Origin: Rhodospirillales bacterium
GTDB lineage: Bacteria; Pseudomonadota; Alphaproteobacteria; Rhodospirillales; Casp-alpha2
Length of the DNA stretch: 64,000 nt
Assembly: GCA_017640505.1 (NCBI GenBank)
Contig: JAEPQO010000001.1
Span: 1,132,625-1,196,624, forward strand
Direction: 5' to 3'
Shown here: positions 25,667 to 34,400 of the stretch, one piece after another
How positions within the stretch are numbered: position 1 is the first letter of the stretch
Layout: each line of letters opens with the position of its first letter
Program-made: the position numbers and the translations under genes
Notes under the pieces: generated by a model
Database searches by the model: none
Told to the model about the DNA's origin: nothing
The model's input: the letters and a program-made list of their open reading frames with translations, nothing else

Positions 25667-26560
25667 TTACGCGTCCAGGACGGACGCGGCAGCAAGTTGC
25701 GGGCTGGGATCTCGCCCATTCCCGTAAACGGGGCGCTTCACGGCCGTACGGCCGGGTTTTTTACCGGCGCTCCGAATTTCGTGGTCGTCGCCTGCGGCAA
25801 GGTCGATGCCGTACAGGTTTTCGAGGTCTTCTTTAGTGATCTGGTCGACGTCGCCGTCGTGGATAATCTTGCCGTCCTTGAGCGCAATGATGCGGTCGCA
25901 GTGCTTGAAGGCGTGATCGATCTGATGCAGCGAGACGATGACCGTCACCTTGTCCTGCTGGTTGATGGACCTGAGGATGGTCATGACGCGTTCCGCCGAT
26001 GCCGGGTCGAGTGAGGCAATGGGTTCGTCGGCGAGAATGAGCTTGGCTTCCTGCGTCAGGGCCCGGGCGATGGCGGCGCGTTGCTGCTGACCGCCGGAAA
26101 GCGTCGATGCGCGTTGATACGCCTTGTCGACGATGCCGACACGTTCCAGCGCCTGCAGCGCTTTGACACGGTCCCGTTCCGGAAACATGCCGATTGTACC
26201 GCGGAGCCAGCTGATGCGGCCGAGACGCCCGACAAGCACGTTTAACAGCAGTGTCAAACGGCCGACGAGGTTGAATTGCTGGAAGATGATGCCGACGTCG
26301 TGGCGGAGGTCACGGATGGCGCCCGTGCGCTGACCGTTGATCTGGCAGTCGTTGCCGAAAAGCTGAATCTTGCCCTGGCCTTTGTCGATGGTTTCGAACC
26401 CGGCGATGAGGCGGATCAGTGTCGACTTTCCGGAACCCGAGGCGCCGATCAGGCCGACCATCTCGCCTTGTTTTACGTTCAGGTCGATCCCGTCGAGGAC
26501 CGGCTGACCGGCTTTGAAAGACTTGTTGATACCTTCAATCGCAACAGCTGGCGCCTGCAT
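25667..26560 (-). CDS. phnC: Phosphonate ABC transporter ATPase
   Basis: A 297-aa ATPase driving phosphonate uptake. Walker A GASGSGKST, Q-loop IIFQQFNLVGRLT, signature LSGGQQQRAAIAR, Walker B LILADEP and the switch His in VSLHQIDHA are all intact. NVLVGRLGRISWLRG is characteristic of PhnC. Compared with the usual ~260 aa it has an extra C-terminal tail of about 40 residues, rich in charged and Pro residues, with no known role. The ATG at 26560 has an AAGGAG ribosome site; a stem just upstream (26571-26592) ends next to it. Confidence 0.92.
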   Translation of the reverse strand: MQAPAVAIEGINKSFKAGQPVLDGIDLNVKQGEMVGLIGASGSGKSTLIRLIAGFETIDKGQGKIQLFGNDCQINGQRTGAIRDLRHDVGIIFQQFNLVGRLTLLLNVLVGRLGRISWLRGTIGMFPERDRVKALQALERVGIVDKAYQRASTLSGGQQQRAAIARALTQEAKLILADEPIASLDPASAERVMTILRSINQQDKVTVIVSLHQIDHAFKHCDRIIALKDGKIIHDGDVDQITKEDLENLYGIDLAAGDDHEIRSAGKKPGRTAVKRPVYGNGRDPSPQLAAASVLDA

Positions 26561-26570
26561 GGCAGCTCCT

Positions 26571-26592
26571 TCCCCCGGCTTGTCTGGGGGGA
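26571..26592 (-). promoter_or_regulatory. Hairpin next to the phnC ribosome site
   Basis: TCCCCC (26571-26576) pairs with GGGGGA (26587-26592). On the minus strand the 3' arm runs directly into the AAGGAG ribosome site of phnC, so the structure might affect its translation. Short stem only. Confidence 0.3.
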
Positions 26593-26764
26593 CGTTGCCG
26601 ATGCCCGGTTACATTAATATGTCGATAAGATGAACCTTTGTTTCGGTGCGGGTGCGTTATCCACAATTGGCTGGAAAAGCATATGATCTGCCTGCATTTT
26701 CGCAGGGCAAAACCATACAGGTTTCATGCTGATGCGGGCTTTGAGACGAATTGACCGGTAACAA

Positions 26765-27469
26765 ATGACGCAACGCAGTCCGAATCGTTTCGCGGTCTAC
26801 TGGACACCGCGGCCGGAGTCGCCGCTGGCGACATTCGGGAATGCCTGGCTTGGCCGGTGCCCGTCCGGAGGCGCCGTTGCCCACCGCCCGGAACTTGATG
26901 GATATGGTGCCGATGAGATTTCAGCGCTGGTGGCCGATCCGTTGCGATACGGGTTCCACGGAACCCTCAAGCCGCCGTTCCGGCTGGCGGACGGCAAGGA
27001 CGAGGCGCGCCTGCTGGCCGGTGTCGAAGCGCTCGCATCGCGGCTGCGTCCCGTCAACCTCGCCGGGCTCGCGGTTCGGGAGATCGGACGTTTCATCGCT
27101 ATCGTCCCGGATACAGCACCCGGGGCACTGTCTGATCTCGCCGCTGCCTGCGTTTCCGAGCTCGACACTTTTCGCGCACCCGCGACCGAAGAAGAATTGA
27201 CGCGGCGGCGTCGGGCGGGCCTGAGCACCAGACAGGAAGAATTGCTGGTGCGCTGGGGATATCCCTACGTGATGGACGAGTTTCGTTTTCACCTGACCCT
27301 GACGGGGAAGGTGCCGGACGACAGGCGCGCCGGGTTGCTTCGGCAACTGCAGGTCAATGCCGCCGATGCGCTTGGTCCGGCGCGCATCGAAGACCTGTGC
27401 GTGTTCGTTGAGCCGGCACCCGGCGCGGCATTCCAACTCGCCTGGCGATTTCCTCTATCAGGCGCCTAG
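26765..27469 (+). CDS. DUF1045 family, 2H-phosphoesterase-like phosphonate-locus protein
   Basis: A 234-aa protein of the DUF1045 family (PF06299), found almost only with C-P lyase genes. Two H-x-T motifs, H65-G-T67 (YGFHGTLKPPF) and H176-L-T178 (FRFHLTLTG), are the signature of 2H phosphoesterases. Such enzymes open 2',3' or 1,2-cyclic phosphates, so a role on the cyclic ribose phosphate made by C-P lyase, normally opened by PhnP, is plausible. No phnP is in the window. It is transcribed divergently from phnC and converges on the CBS gene. Confidence 0.8.
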   Translation: MTQRSPNRFAVYWTPRPESPLATFGNAWLGRCPSGGAVAHRPELDGYGADEISALVADPLRYGFHGTLKPPFRLADGKDEARLLAGVEALASRLRPVNLAGLAVREIGRFIAIVPDTAPGALSDLAAACVSELDTFRAPATEEELTRRRRAGLSTRQEELLVRWGYPYVMDEFRFHLTLTGKVPDDRRAGLLRQLQVNAADALGPARIEDLCVFVEPAPGAAFQLAWRFPLSGA

Positions 27470-27476
27470 CCGGGCG

Positions 27477-27911
27477 TCAGATCGACGACCAGACCTGCTT
27501 TTCGAACTCGATCTCTTTTTCGAAGCTGGACAGCTCACTCAGCGCGAAATCACGTATCGAAACGATCCCATAACTGCCGTCGTCCAGATCCGTGACCACG
27601 ACGTGGCGGATCGAAAGTTCGATCATCAGCGCGACGGCCTCGAAGCCCAACTGCTCGGCGTTAAGCGACACAACCGATGACGTCATGACGTCCCTGATCA
27701 GGGTGTCCGCCGGATTGCGGCCTTCGGCGACAACGCGGCGCAACAGGTCCCGTTCCGTGAAGATACCCGACAGCTTTCCGTCATCGATGATCAGCACGGC
27801 GGCGACGTTTCGCTCCAGCATCAGCTTGGCGACGGTGTCGACATAGCTCGTGCCTTCGACATGCAGCAGTTTCTGATCTGCGACGATTTCCTTGAGTTTC
27901 CGGTAATGCAT
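27477..27911 (-). CDS. CBS-domain protein
   Basis: A 144-aa protein of two CBS motifs (a Bateman module) and little else: VAKLMLERNVAAVLIIDDGKL...GIFTERDL in the first, EAVALMIELSIRHVVVTDLDDG...GIVSIRDF in the second. Such modules bind adenine nucleotides and regulate attached or partner proteins. The ATG at 27911 is preceded by GGGAGGACACC; the open frame back to 27995 has no family similarity. It lies between phnN and DUF1045, 119 bp after phnN on the same strand, but nothing in the sequence ties it to phosphonate use. Confidence 0.82.
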   Translation of the reverse strand: MHYRKLKEIVADQKLLHVEGTSYVDTVAKLMLERNVAAVLIIDDGKLSGIFTERDLLRRVVAEGRNPADTLIRDVMTSSVVSLNAEQLGFEAVALMIELSIRHVVVTDLDDGSYGIVSIRDFALSELSSFEKEIEFEKQVWSSI

Positions 27912-28030
27912 GGTGTCCTCCCGATTGTCGTGCCGTCTCGATGTTCGACGGCGTGACCGTTTCTGTCCGGAGTTGTTGCTAGAAGTATAGCGCATTCGGA
28001 ACGGGGCGGGGAGATGTTAGATGCGGGAAT

Positions 28031-28621
28031 TCAACCCGTGGCAAGCTGGCGGTCGAGGCGCGCAAGCGTTGCGATGGCGGCAATGAAAAAGGCGCTGCCG
28101 GTAACGAGGTCGCCGGAATTGTCGATCTCCACGACATCTTCGCCGATGGGCTGCAGCAGGCGTGCCCGGGCAAGGCGGCTTTTTACATCGTTGCCTTTTT
28201 CCCGGCCACGATCCCTGAGCCGGGTGGCGAGAACCTCGGGTGATGCGGTGACTGAGAGGATCGAAACATTTCGGAAACGGCTTCGCGCGTCGTCCAGCAC
28301 CGTGCGCGATACGTTCGCCACCACATGATGCCCTTGTGCGAGGTCGGACGATATTGTCGACGCTATGCCGTAACCCAGACCGTGGGCGAACCAGTGCAAG
28401 GCGAAGGCGCCTTCGCTAACCTGCGTGCGGAAGGCCTCCGGCGTGACGGGAATGTGCGCTTCGCCGCCGGCATCGGCGGGACGCGTAATCGTGCGTTTTG
28501 GAAAGATCACGTCGCACCGGCCGCTGAAATGGCGGCGTGCCGCTTCGATCAGGGTGTCCTTGCCGGCACCCGACGGGCCGACCACGAGGAACAGTCTTCC
28601 GTGCGTCTTGGCAGCCGGCAT
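28031..28621 (-). CDS. phnN: Ribose 1,5-bisphosphate phosphokinase
   Basis: A 196-aa guanylate-kinase-like enzyme that phosphorylates ribose 1,5-bisphosphate to PRPP, the last step of the C-P lyase pathway. The P-loop GPSGAGKDT near residue 15 is that of PhnN, and ALHWFAHGLGYGI, VVANVSRTVL and TASPEVLATRL match the family. It follows phnM by 6 bp and ends the operon. Confidence 0.9.
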   Translation of the reverse strand: MPAAKTHGRLFLVVGPSGAGKDTLIEAARRHFSGRCDVIFPKRTITRPADAGGEAHIPVTPEAFRTQVSEGAFALHWFAHGLGYGIASTISSDLAQGHHVVANVSRTVLDDARSRFRNVSILSVTASPEVLATRLRDRGREKGNDVKSRLARARLLQPIGEDVVEIDNSGDLVTGSAFFIAAIATLARLDRQLATG

Positions 28622-28627
28622 CTGTCG

Positions 28628-29767
28628 TTACGCGACGCGCCTGCCGGCACGCCAGACGCCGCGCACCACAGGGTGGTGCGGCGAGAGGTGTACACGGACG
28701 ATATCGCCCAGCCGGCCGACGGTAATCTCGCCCCGGTCATCGAGCCCGGCGCTGTCGGCGGGATTTTTGGTGACGGCGCGGATGGCGGACGCGATGTCGA
28801 TGCGTTCGATCGTGTCGCTGAGCAGGATCGCGGCATGCAGCAGGCTGCTCGGCACGTAGTCGCTGGAAACGATATCGAGGTAGCCGTGTTCCGCCAGGTC
28901 GCGGGCCGAGACGTTGCCCGAGTGCGAGCCGCCGCGCACGACGTTCGGCGCGCCCATCATGACCTTGATGCCGTTCTCGTGCGAGACGCGGGCCGCGTCG
29001 ACGGTCGTCGGAAACTCGGCAATGGTCACGCCGTCGTCGACGGCTTTGCTGACGTGTTCCGGCGTGGCGTCGTCGTGACTGGCCAGGCTGATGCCGCGCT
29101 GCCGGCAGGCATCGACGATATAGCGCCGGTGCTTGTCGCTGAAACGGATCTGGTCGTCGCGGCGCTCGCGCATGAAGGTCTCCATCTCGGCATCGTTCAG
29201 TTTGAACTTGCCCTGGTAATAGACCTTGTAGTGTTCGACATCGGCGAACTGCCGCTGGCCCGGCGTGTGATCCATGATGGAAGCCAGTTTCAGCATCTCG
29301 TGATCGGCCAGCGTATCGAAGATTTCCGGCAGGTGTTCGTAGGATACCTCGCATCTCAGATGCAGCAGATGATCGGCGCGTAGCAACCCGGCGGCGCGCG
29401 CTTCGGCAAGGCTTTCCACCATCTCGGCAAGGCGCTTGATGCGCACCGAGGTGTCCATCAACGCACCGATGGCGATGGCGTCGAGCACCGTGGTAATGCC
29501 CGACGCGGCGAGCTGATTGTCGTGCGCGATGACGGCCGCAACCGCCGGCCAGTGGGCGCCGGGGCGGGGCTGCATATGATTTTCGAGACCGTCGGTATGA
29601 AGTTCGACGAGGCCCGGGATCAGCAGATCGCCGGCGAAGTCCTCGGCGCCCGCGGGCACGCCGTTGCCCTCGGAGACGTCGGTGATGAGACCGTTTTTGA
29701 CCTGCACCGCGCCGTCGATGACCCGGTCGGCCAGCACCACCCGTGCGTTTGCATAAACCTGTTCCAT
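28628..29767 (-). CDS. phnM: Alpha-D-ribose 1-methylphosphonate 5-triphosphate diphosphatase
   Basis: A 379-aa amidohydrolase-fold enzyme that removes pyrophosphate from the 5-triphosphate product of PhnGHIL. The metal-binding segment LVELHTDGLENH is characteristic of PhnM (HxD variant of HxH). Other family segments are LHLRCEVS and SLASHDDAT (second metal site), and the C-terminal VRGVWRAGRRV. Its ATG shares a base with the phnL stop (TAATG). Confidence 0.92.
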   Translation of the reverse strand: MEQVYANARVVLADRVIDGAVQVKNGLITDVSEGNGVPAGAEDFAGDLLIPGLVELHTDGLENHMQPRPGAHWPAVAAVIAHDNQLAASGITTVLDAIAIGALMDTSVRIKRLAEMVESLAEARAAGLLRADHLLHLRCEVSYEHLPEIFDTLADHEMLKLASIMDHTPGQRQFADVEHYKVYYQGKFKLNDAEMETFMRERRDDQIRFSDKHRRYIVDACRQRGISLASHDDATPEHVSKAVDDGVTIAEFPTTVDAARVSHENGIKVMMGAPNVVRGGSHSGNVSARDLAEHGYLDIVSSDYVPSSLLHAAILLSDTIERIDIASAIRAVTKNPADSAGLDDRGEITVGRLGDIVRVHLSPHHPVVRGVWRAGRRVA

Positions 29768-30474
29768 TATGCAGCTTTTACGGCAAAGGCACTCATATCG
29801 AGTGCTCTGTTAACGATTTTTGCCCGGGTTTGGGCATCGTGGAAGATTCCGATGATCGCCGTACCCTGATCGCGCGCGGACCGGATCATGTCGACGACGG
29901 TTTCGCGGTTCTCGGCATCGAGGGACGCGGTCGGCTCGTCGAGCAGCATCAGCGGATAGCGTGCCGCGAACCCGCGCGCCAGGTTGACGCGCTGCTGCTC
30001 ACCGCCCGAAAACGTCACCGGCGACAGCGGCCACAGGCTTTCCGGAATGCGCAACTGTTTCAAAAGCACCTCGGCGCGGGCGCGCGCCTCGCCCGCAGGT
30101 ATCCCCTGCGCGAGCGCCGGCTCCATGACGACGTCGAGCGTGGCGACGCGCGGAATGACACGAAGGAACTGCGAGACGTACCCCATGGTGTGGCGGCGGA
30201 TGTCGAGGATGCGATGCGGATGCGCACGCGCGATGTCGATGACCGCGTCGCCGTGGCGCAGATTGATCTCGCCCAGCGGGCAACGGAAGTTGCCGTAGAT
30301 CATTCGCATCAGCGTGCTCTTGCCGATGCCGGATGGCCCGGCGAGCGCGAGGCAGTCGCCGGGGGCGAGCGTGAAGGCGACGTCCTGGAACACATCGAGC
30401 CGGGCGCCGCCCTGGGCATGCAGGGTGAAATTCTTGCCGACACCGTTTACCTCGAGGATGACATCATTTTCCAT
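29767..30474 (-). CDS. phnL: C-P lyase subunit PhnL, ABC-type ATPase
   Basis: A 235-aa ATPase that works with PhnGHI to attach alkylphosphonate to the ribose of ATP, displacing adenine. The P-loop GPSGIGKST, FSGGEQQRVNLARGF and LLDEPTASLD are intact, and switch His in GIFHDAQTR. It is not a transport ATPase. The open frame continues upstream as a shadow of phnK and phnJ, but MENDVILEVNGVG at 30474 is the family start. 2 bp separate it from phnK. Confidence 0.92.
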   Translation of the reverse strand: MENDVILEVNGVGKNFTLHAQGGARLDVFQDVAFTLAPGDCLALAGPSGIGKSTLMRMIYGNFRCPLGEINLRHGDAVIDIARAHPHRILDIRRHTMGYVSQFLRVIPRVATLDVVMEPALAQGIPAGEARARAEVLLKQLRIPESLWPLSPVTFSGGEQQRVNLARGFAARYPLMLLDEPTASLDAENRETVVDMIRSARDQGTAIIGIFHDAQTRAKIVNRALDMSAFAVKAA

Positions 30475-30476
30475 GA

Positions 30477-31265
30477 TCAGGCCCTCAGGATCGACGAGAC
30501 GAGAAGCTGGCTGTATGGGTGCTGCGGATCGTCGAGCACCTGATCGGTGAGGCCGGTCTCGACGACGCGGCCCTGCTTCATGACCATGAGGCGGTGCGAC
30601 AGATGCCGGGCAACGGCGAGATCGTGGGTAACGACGATGGCGGCGAGGCCGAGATCGGAAACCAGCCCGCGCAGCAGGTCCAGCAGCCGCGCCTGCACCG
30701 ACACATCGAGCCCGCCCGTCGGCTCGTCCATGAACGCGAGGCGCGGCCGCGTCACCAGGTTGCGGGCGATCTGAAGACGCTGCTGCATGCCGCCCGAAAA
30801 CGTAACCGGCAGATCGTCGATGCGTTCGTCCGCGATCTCGACCTTGTCCAGCCACTCCCCCGCGGTGGCGCGGATGTTGCCGTAATGCCGTTCGCCGGTG
30901 GCCATCAGCCGCTCGCCGACGTTGCCGCCGGCCGAGACATGCATGCGCAGGCCGTCGCGCGGATTCTGGTGCACGAACGCCCAGTCGGTGCGCATCAGCA
31001 TGCGCCGTTCGGCATCGAGCATGGTATGCACGTTGCGTGTCTCGCCGTGGCGCAGCGTGTAGGCGACGGTGCCGCTGTCGGGCGTGTCGGCGGCGAACAG
31101 GCAGCGCAGCAGCGTGCTCTTGCCCGAACCCGACTCGCCGACGATGCCGAGCACCTCGCCCGGATAGAGATCGAGGCTGACATCGGCGCAGCCGACGATG
31201 CGGCCGAAGGTGCGGGTCACGCGGTCGGCACGGAGCAGCGGTTGGGCGTTCGAGAAATCCGTCAT
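30477..31265 (-). CDS. phnK: C-P lyase subunit PhnK, ABC-type ATPase
   Basis: A 262-aa ATPase that binds the PhnGHIJ core complex, contacting PhnJ; its ATP hydrolysis is needed for C-P bond cleavage in vivo. P-loop GESGSGKST, AFVHQNPRDGLR (Q-loop typical of PhnK), FSGGMQQRLQIARNL, DEPTGGLDV and VVTHDLAVAR are complete. Start and stop codons overlap with phnJ by 4 bp (ATGA). Confidence 0.93.
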   Translation of the reverse strand: MTDFSNAQPLLRADRVTRTFGRIVGCADVSLDLYPGEVLGIVGESGSGKSTLLRCLFAADTPDSGTVAYTLRHGETRNVHTMLDAERRMLMRTDWAFVHQNPRDGLRMHVSAGGNVGERLMATGERHYGNIRATAGEWLDKVEIADERIDDLPVTFSGGMQQRLQIARNLVTRPRLAFMDEPTGGLDVSVQARLLDLLRGLVSDLGLAAIVVTHDLAVARHLSHRLMVMKQGRVVETGLTDQVLDDPQHPYSQLLVSSILRA

Positions 31266-32134
31266 TCCGCGGCCTCCGGGCTTTGCGCGCCGACGTGACC
31301 GCCGTCGCGGCGTTCGCGGCAGTAATCGGAATCGGAACAGACGAACATGCGTCCGCCGCGGTCGTCGGTGATGACCTCGTCAAGGAACGTGTCGTCCGCG
31401 CCGCAGAGCGCACAGTCCTGTTCCCACGTCTGTACCTCGAACGGGTGATCGTCGAAGTCGAGGCTCTGCACCTTGGTGTAGGGCGGAATTGCATAGATGC
31501 GTTTTTCCCGGCCGGCACCGAACAGCTGCAATGCAGGGCAGTTGTCCATCTTCGGGTTGTCGAACTTGGGCGTCGGTGACGGATCGGAGACATAGCGGTC
31601 GTTGACGCGCACCGGGTAGGCATAGGTCGTCGCGATGTGGCCGTGGCGCGCGATATCTTCGTAAAGCTTCACGTGCATGAGGCCGTAATCCTCCAGCGCG
31701 TGCATGCGCCGGGTCTCGGTCTCGCGCGGCTCGAGAAACCTGAGCGGCTCCGGGATCGGCACCTGGTAGACGATGATCTGGCTGGCCTTAAGCGGGGTTT
31801 CCGGGATGCGGTGGCGGGTCTGGATGACGCTGGCTTCGGTCGTGCGGTCCGTCGTCGCGACGCCGGCCGTCTTGGCGAAGAACTTGCGGATGCTGACGGC
31901 GTTGGTGGTGTCGTCGGAACCCTGGTCGATGACCTTGAGGGTATCGTCCCTGGTGATCACCGAGGCCGTCACCTGCACCCCGCCGGTGCCCCAGCCGTAC
32001 GGCATCGGCATTTCGCGGGATGCGAACGGCACCTGGTAACCCGGCACGGCGATCGCCTTGAGGATCGCGCGGCGGATCATGCGTTTCGTCTGTTCGTCGA
32101 GATAGGCGAAGTTGTAGCCGGTGTCCGTGCTCAT
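31262..32134 (-). CDS. phnJ: Carbon-phosphorus lyase radical SAM subunit
   Basis: The 290-aa catalytic subunit that cleaves the C-P bond of alpha-D-ribose 1-methylphosphonate 5-phosphate using a 4Fe-4S cluster and S-adenosylmethionine. The C-terminal cysteine pattern is exactly CX2CX21CX5C (C241, C244, C266, C272), at the same residue numbers as in E. coli PhnJ. Gly residues near 32-50 and AYLDEQTKRMIRRAILKA agree with the family. It overlaps both neighbours by 4 bp, which implies tight translational coupling. Confidence 0.96.
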   Translation of the reverse strand: MSTDTGYNFAYLDEQTKRMIRRAILKAIAVPGYQVPFASREMPMPYGWGTGGVQVTASVITRDDTLKVIDQGSDDTTNAVSIRKFFAKTAGVATTDRTTEASVIQTRHRIPETPLKASQIIVYQVPIPEPLRFLEPRETETRRMHALEDYGLMHVKLYEDIARHGHIATTYAYPVRVNDRYVSDPSPTPKFDNPKMDNCPALQLFGAGREKRIYAIPPYTKVQSLDFDDHPFEVQTWEQDCALCGADDTFLDEVITDDRGGRMFVCSDSDYCRERRDGGHVGAQSPEAAE

Positions 32135-33249
32135 TCCGCGGCCTCCGGTTTCGGGTCCGGTTGGCGGGCCTCGATCTCGGCGCGCATTTTGCGGACCAGT
32201 TCCAGTTCGGACTGAAAGTCGACATAGTGCGGCAGCTTCAGGTGTTCGACGAAGCCCGTTGCCTCGATGTTGTCGGCGTGGCTGAGCACGAATTCCTCGT
32301 CCTGCGCCGGGGCATCCCGGGCTTCACCGAACTCGTCGGCGCGGAGCGACCGGTCGACCAGCGCCATCGACATCGCCTTGCGTTCGACATGGCCGAAGCC
32401 AAGGCCGTAACCGCGGGTAAATTTCGGTTTATGTTCAGCCGAGCCCTTGAACTGGTTGATCATCTCGCACTCGGTGACGGTGATGTCGCCCAGCTCGATT
32501 GCGAAACCGAGCTCTTCCGGTTCGAACTCGACCGTCACCTCGCCGACACGGATCTCGCCGGCAAACGGGTGCGTGCGGCCGTAGCCCCGTTGCGTCGAAT
32601 ATCCGAGTGCGAGCAGGAAACCTTCGTCACCGCGCACCAGGCTCTGCAGGCGTTCATCCCGGTCGGCGGGGAATTCGCGTGGCGTGCGGGTGATGTCGCC
32701 GACCTCGCGGGTGTCTTCATTCGTGGGGGGCGTGGCCTCCTCGATCAGGCCGTCGCGGGCAAGCTGTTCCAGCACGCGCGGCATGTCGACGGGCAGCTCC
32801 ACGACGTTCGACGCGTCGGTTGGTTCTTCGGCTGCGGGCTGTTCGTCCTCGAGCGCGAAATCCAGCAGCCGGTGCGTGTAATCGAACGTCGGGCCGAGGA
32901 CCTGTCCGCCCGGCAGGTCCTTGAAGGTTGCCGAGATGCGGCGCCGTGCGCGCAATGCCCGCATGTTCAACGGTTCAGAATAACCGAAGCGCGGCAGAGT
33001 CGTCCGGTAGGCACGGATCAGGAAGATCGCCTCGATCAGGTCGCCCGCCGCCTGCTTGATGGCAAGTGCCGCCAGTTTGCGGTCGTGCAGCGCGCCTTCG
33101 GTCATGACCCGGTCGACGGCGCGGCCGAGCTGGGCATCGATCTGATCCGTGCCGAGTTCCGGCACGCGGCGGTCGCCGCGCCGGTCCTCGGCCAAAAGCC
33201 GGTGTGCACTGTCGATGGCCTTTTCGCCACCCTTGACGGCAACGTACAT
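32131..33249 (-). CDS. phnI: C-P lyase subunit PhnI
   Basis: A 372-aa subunit of the C-P lyase core with nucleosidase activity; with PhnGHL it swaps the adenine of ATP for phosphonate. MYVAVKGGEKAIDSAH is the conserved PhnI start, and GYSTQRGYGRTHPFAGEIR, KGSAEHKPKFTRGYGLGFG and the C-terminal EFVLSHADNIEATGFVEHLK are family hallmarks (His ligands in the last two). ATG 33249 overlaps the phnH stop as TGATG; the longer open frame is a shadow of phnH. Confidence 0.95.
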   Translation of the reverse strand: MYVAVKGGEKAIDSAHRLLAEDRRGDRRVPELGTDQIDAQLGRAVDRVMTEGALHDRKLAALAIKQAAGDLIEAIFLIRAYRTTLPRFGYSEPLNMRALRARRRISATFKDLPGGQVLGPTFDYTHRLLDFALEDEQPAAEEPTDASNVVELPVDMPRVLEQLARDGLIEEATPPTNEDTREVGDITRTPREFPADRDERLQSLVRGDEGFLLALGYSTQRGYGRTHPFAGEIRVGEVTVEFEPEELGFAIELGDITVTECEMINQFKGSAEHKPKFTRGYGLGFGHVERKAMSMALVDRSLRADEFGEARDAPAQDEEFVLSHADNIEATGFVEHLKLPHYVDFQSELELVRKMRAEIEARQPDPKPEAAE

Positions 33250-33863
33250 CAGTTCACCTCGATCAACGTGCTGCGGGGGATGGCACAGACGTGACCCGGC
33301 GCGGTCAGGATCACGTCGATGCCGAGTGGAAACCCCGCGTTGTTCATTTGCATTTCTTCCCAGAAACCGAGCGGCACACCATGCGGCGCAAAGCGGGTGG
33401 TCCCCTCGATGCCGGGACCGGCAAGCTGCACGGGCGTGCCGCCCGTGAACCCGGCGCATTCGACGATCACGGTCGTTGACCGGTCGGGATAGTCCTCGGT
33501 GCCGGTGTTGAAGCGCGTCGCCATCAATGGTTCGAAGCCCTGCGCCACCACGGCAAAAACGGCTGCGGCCGGGTCGTCCGTCAGCGGTGCCGCGCTGTGG
33601 AACCGGATATAGGACTGAACGTCCGTGCTTGCGATATCGTCGGCAAGCCAGACCGGCGTCGCATAATCCGAAACGGTCAGCAGCACGGCCGCAGCGGCAT
33701 CGCTGAGTTGTGCCGGGTGCTCGGCGGGGCAGGTAATCGAAAACGGCGTGCCCGGATTCGCCATGGCATCCAGCAGCGCGCGGAAGGCCCGGCCACCTGC
33801 GTCGACGGGGTCGTCGAACCCTTTAAGGAGCATGTCAGGCATTAGCGTATCAACGGCGCTCAT
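33249..33863 (-). CDS. phnH: C-P lyase subunit PhnH
   Basis: A 204-aa component of the C-P lyase core complex with a PLP-transferase-like fold but no cofactor Lys requirement. DPVDAGGRAFRALLDAMANPG is characteristic of the family, as are ECAGFTGGTPVQLAGPGIEG and PHGVPLGFWEEMQMNNAGFPLGID near the C-terminus. ATG 33863 overlaps the phnG stop by 4 bp (ATGA). Confidence 0.93.
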   Translation of the reverse strand: MSAVDTLMPDMLLKGFDDPVDAGGRAFRALLDAMANPGTPFSITCPAEHPAQLSDAAAAVLLTVSDYATPVWLADDIASTDVQSYIRFHSAAPLTDDPAAAVFAVVAQGFEPLMATRFNTGTEDYPDRSTTVIVECAGFTGGTPVQLAGPGIEGTTRFAPHGVPLGFWEEMQMNNAGFPLGIDVILTAPGHVCAIPRSTLIEVN

Positions 33864-34336
33864 TCGTCTTCGCCCCGGACCATGGTGAAGAATTCGACCC
33901 GTGTCGGGGCGGATTTTTGCTGCCGCGCGTGTGCGCGCTCGCCGATCTGCTGTTCCAGCTCGGCAACGATCGGCAGCGTGGTGTCGTCGGGTTGTGCCTG
34001 GAAGTGCGCATCGAGTCGTGCCGCCAGTTCGGCGTGCGTCTTGTCGCGCCCGGCGACGTAACCATGACCGACATGGCCGGACCGGCCGCGGACGCTGCAG
34101 CGCGTGACGGTCATCTCGCCGGCGTTGAACAGTTGCCCGGTCCCGCCGGCCCGGCCGCGCACCATGACAAGGCCGTTTTCGGCCGGGCGCAGCACGTCGA
34201 ACGCGGTGCCGTCGATGCCGAGCACGTCGGCCAGGATGTGGAGTTGATCGGGATCGGTGCGCGCGCATGCGCTGATCCATCGTTGACGGAGGGAACGGGC
34301 GGGCGTTGCCGCCGCATCGCCGGTGGTGATCGGCAT
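33860..34336 (-). CDS. phnG: C-P lyase subunit PhnG
   Basis: A 158-aa core subunit and the first gene of phnGHIJKLMN. RPAENGLVMVRGRAGGTGQLFNAGEMTVTR contains the conserved PhnG elements (given here in full only as landmarks around residues 50-80), followed by GHGYVAGRD. The promoter region upstream carries a Pho-box-like repeat. There is no phnF regulator gene next to it, unlike E. coli. Confidence 0.9.
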   Translation of the reverse strand: MPITTGDAAATPARSLRQRWISACARTDPDQLHILADVLGIDGTAFDVLRPAENGLVMVRGRAGGTGQLFNAGEMTVTRCSVRGRSGHVGHGYVAGRDKTHAELAARLDAHFQAQPDDTTLPIVAELEQQIGERAHARQQKSAPTRVEFFTMVRGEDE

Positions 34337-34400
34337 AAGGCTACCTGTTGAGAACGCGTTAAAACGAGCTCGAATGTAGGCAGCCGCCCCGGCCCTGCGG

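Noticed and set aside
26657-26665. Perfect DnaA box TTATCCACA between phnC and the DUF1045 gene
   Set aside because: Single copy with no cluster of boxes, no AT-rich unwinding region and no origin-linked genes nearby; one match in 64 kb can occur by chance.
26561-26764. Pho box for phnCDE
   Set aside because: I looked for 11-bp-periodic CTGTCAT units in this divergent region and found none convincing.
30475-31623. 618-codon extension of the phnL frame
   Set aside because: The extra part runs through phnK and phnJ in another frame; PhnL begins at MENDVILEV (30474).
32144-33294. Large plus-strand ORF opposite phnI
   Set aside because: Shadow frame of a strongly conserved C-P lyase gene; no domain recognised.
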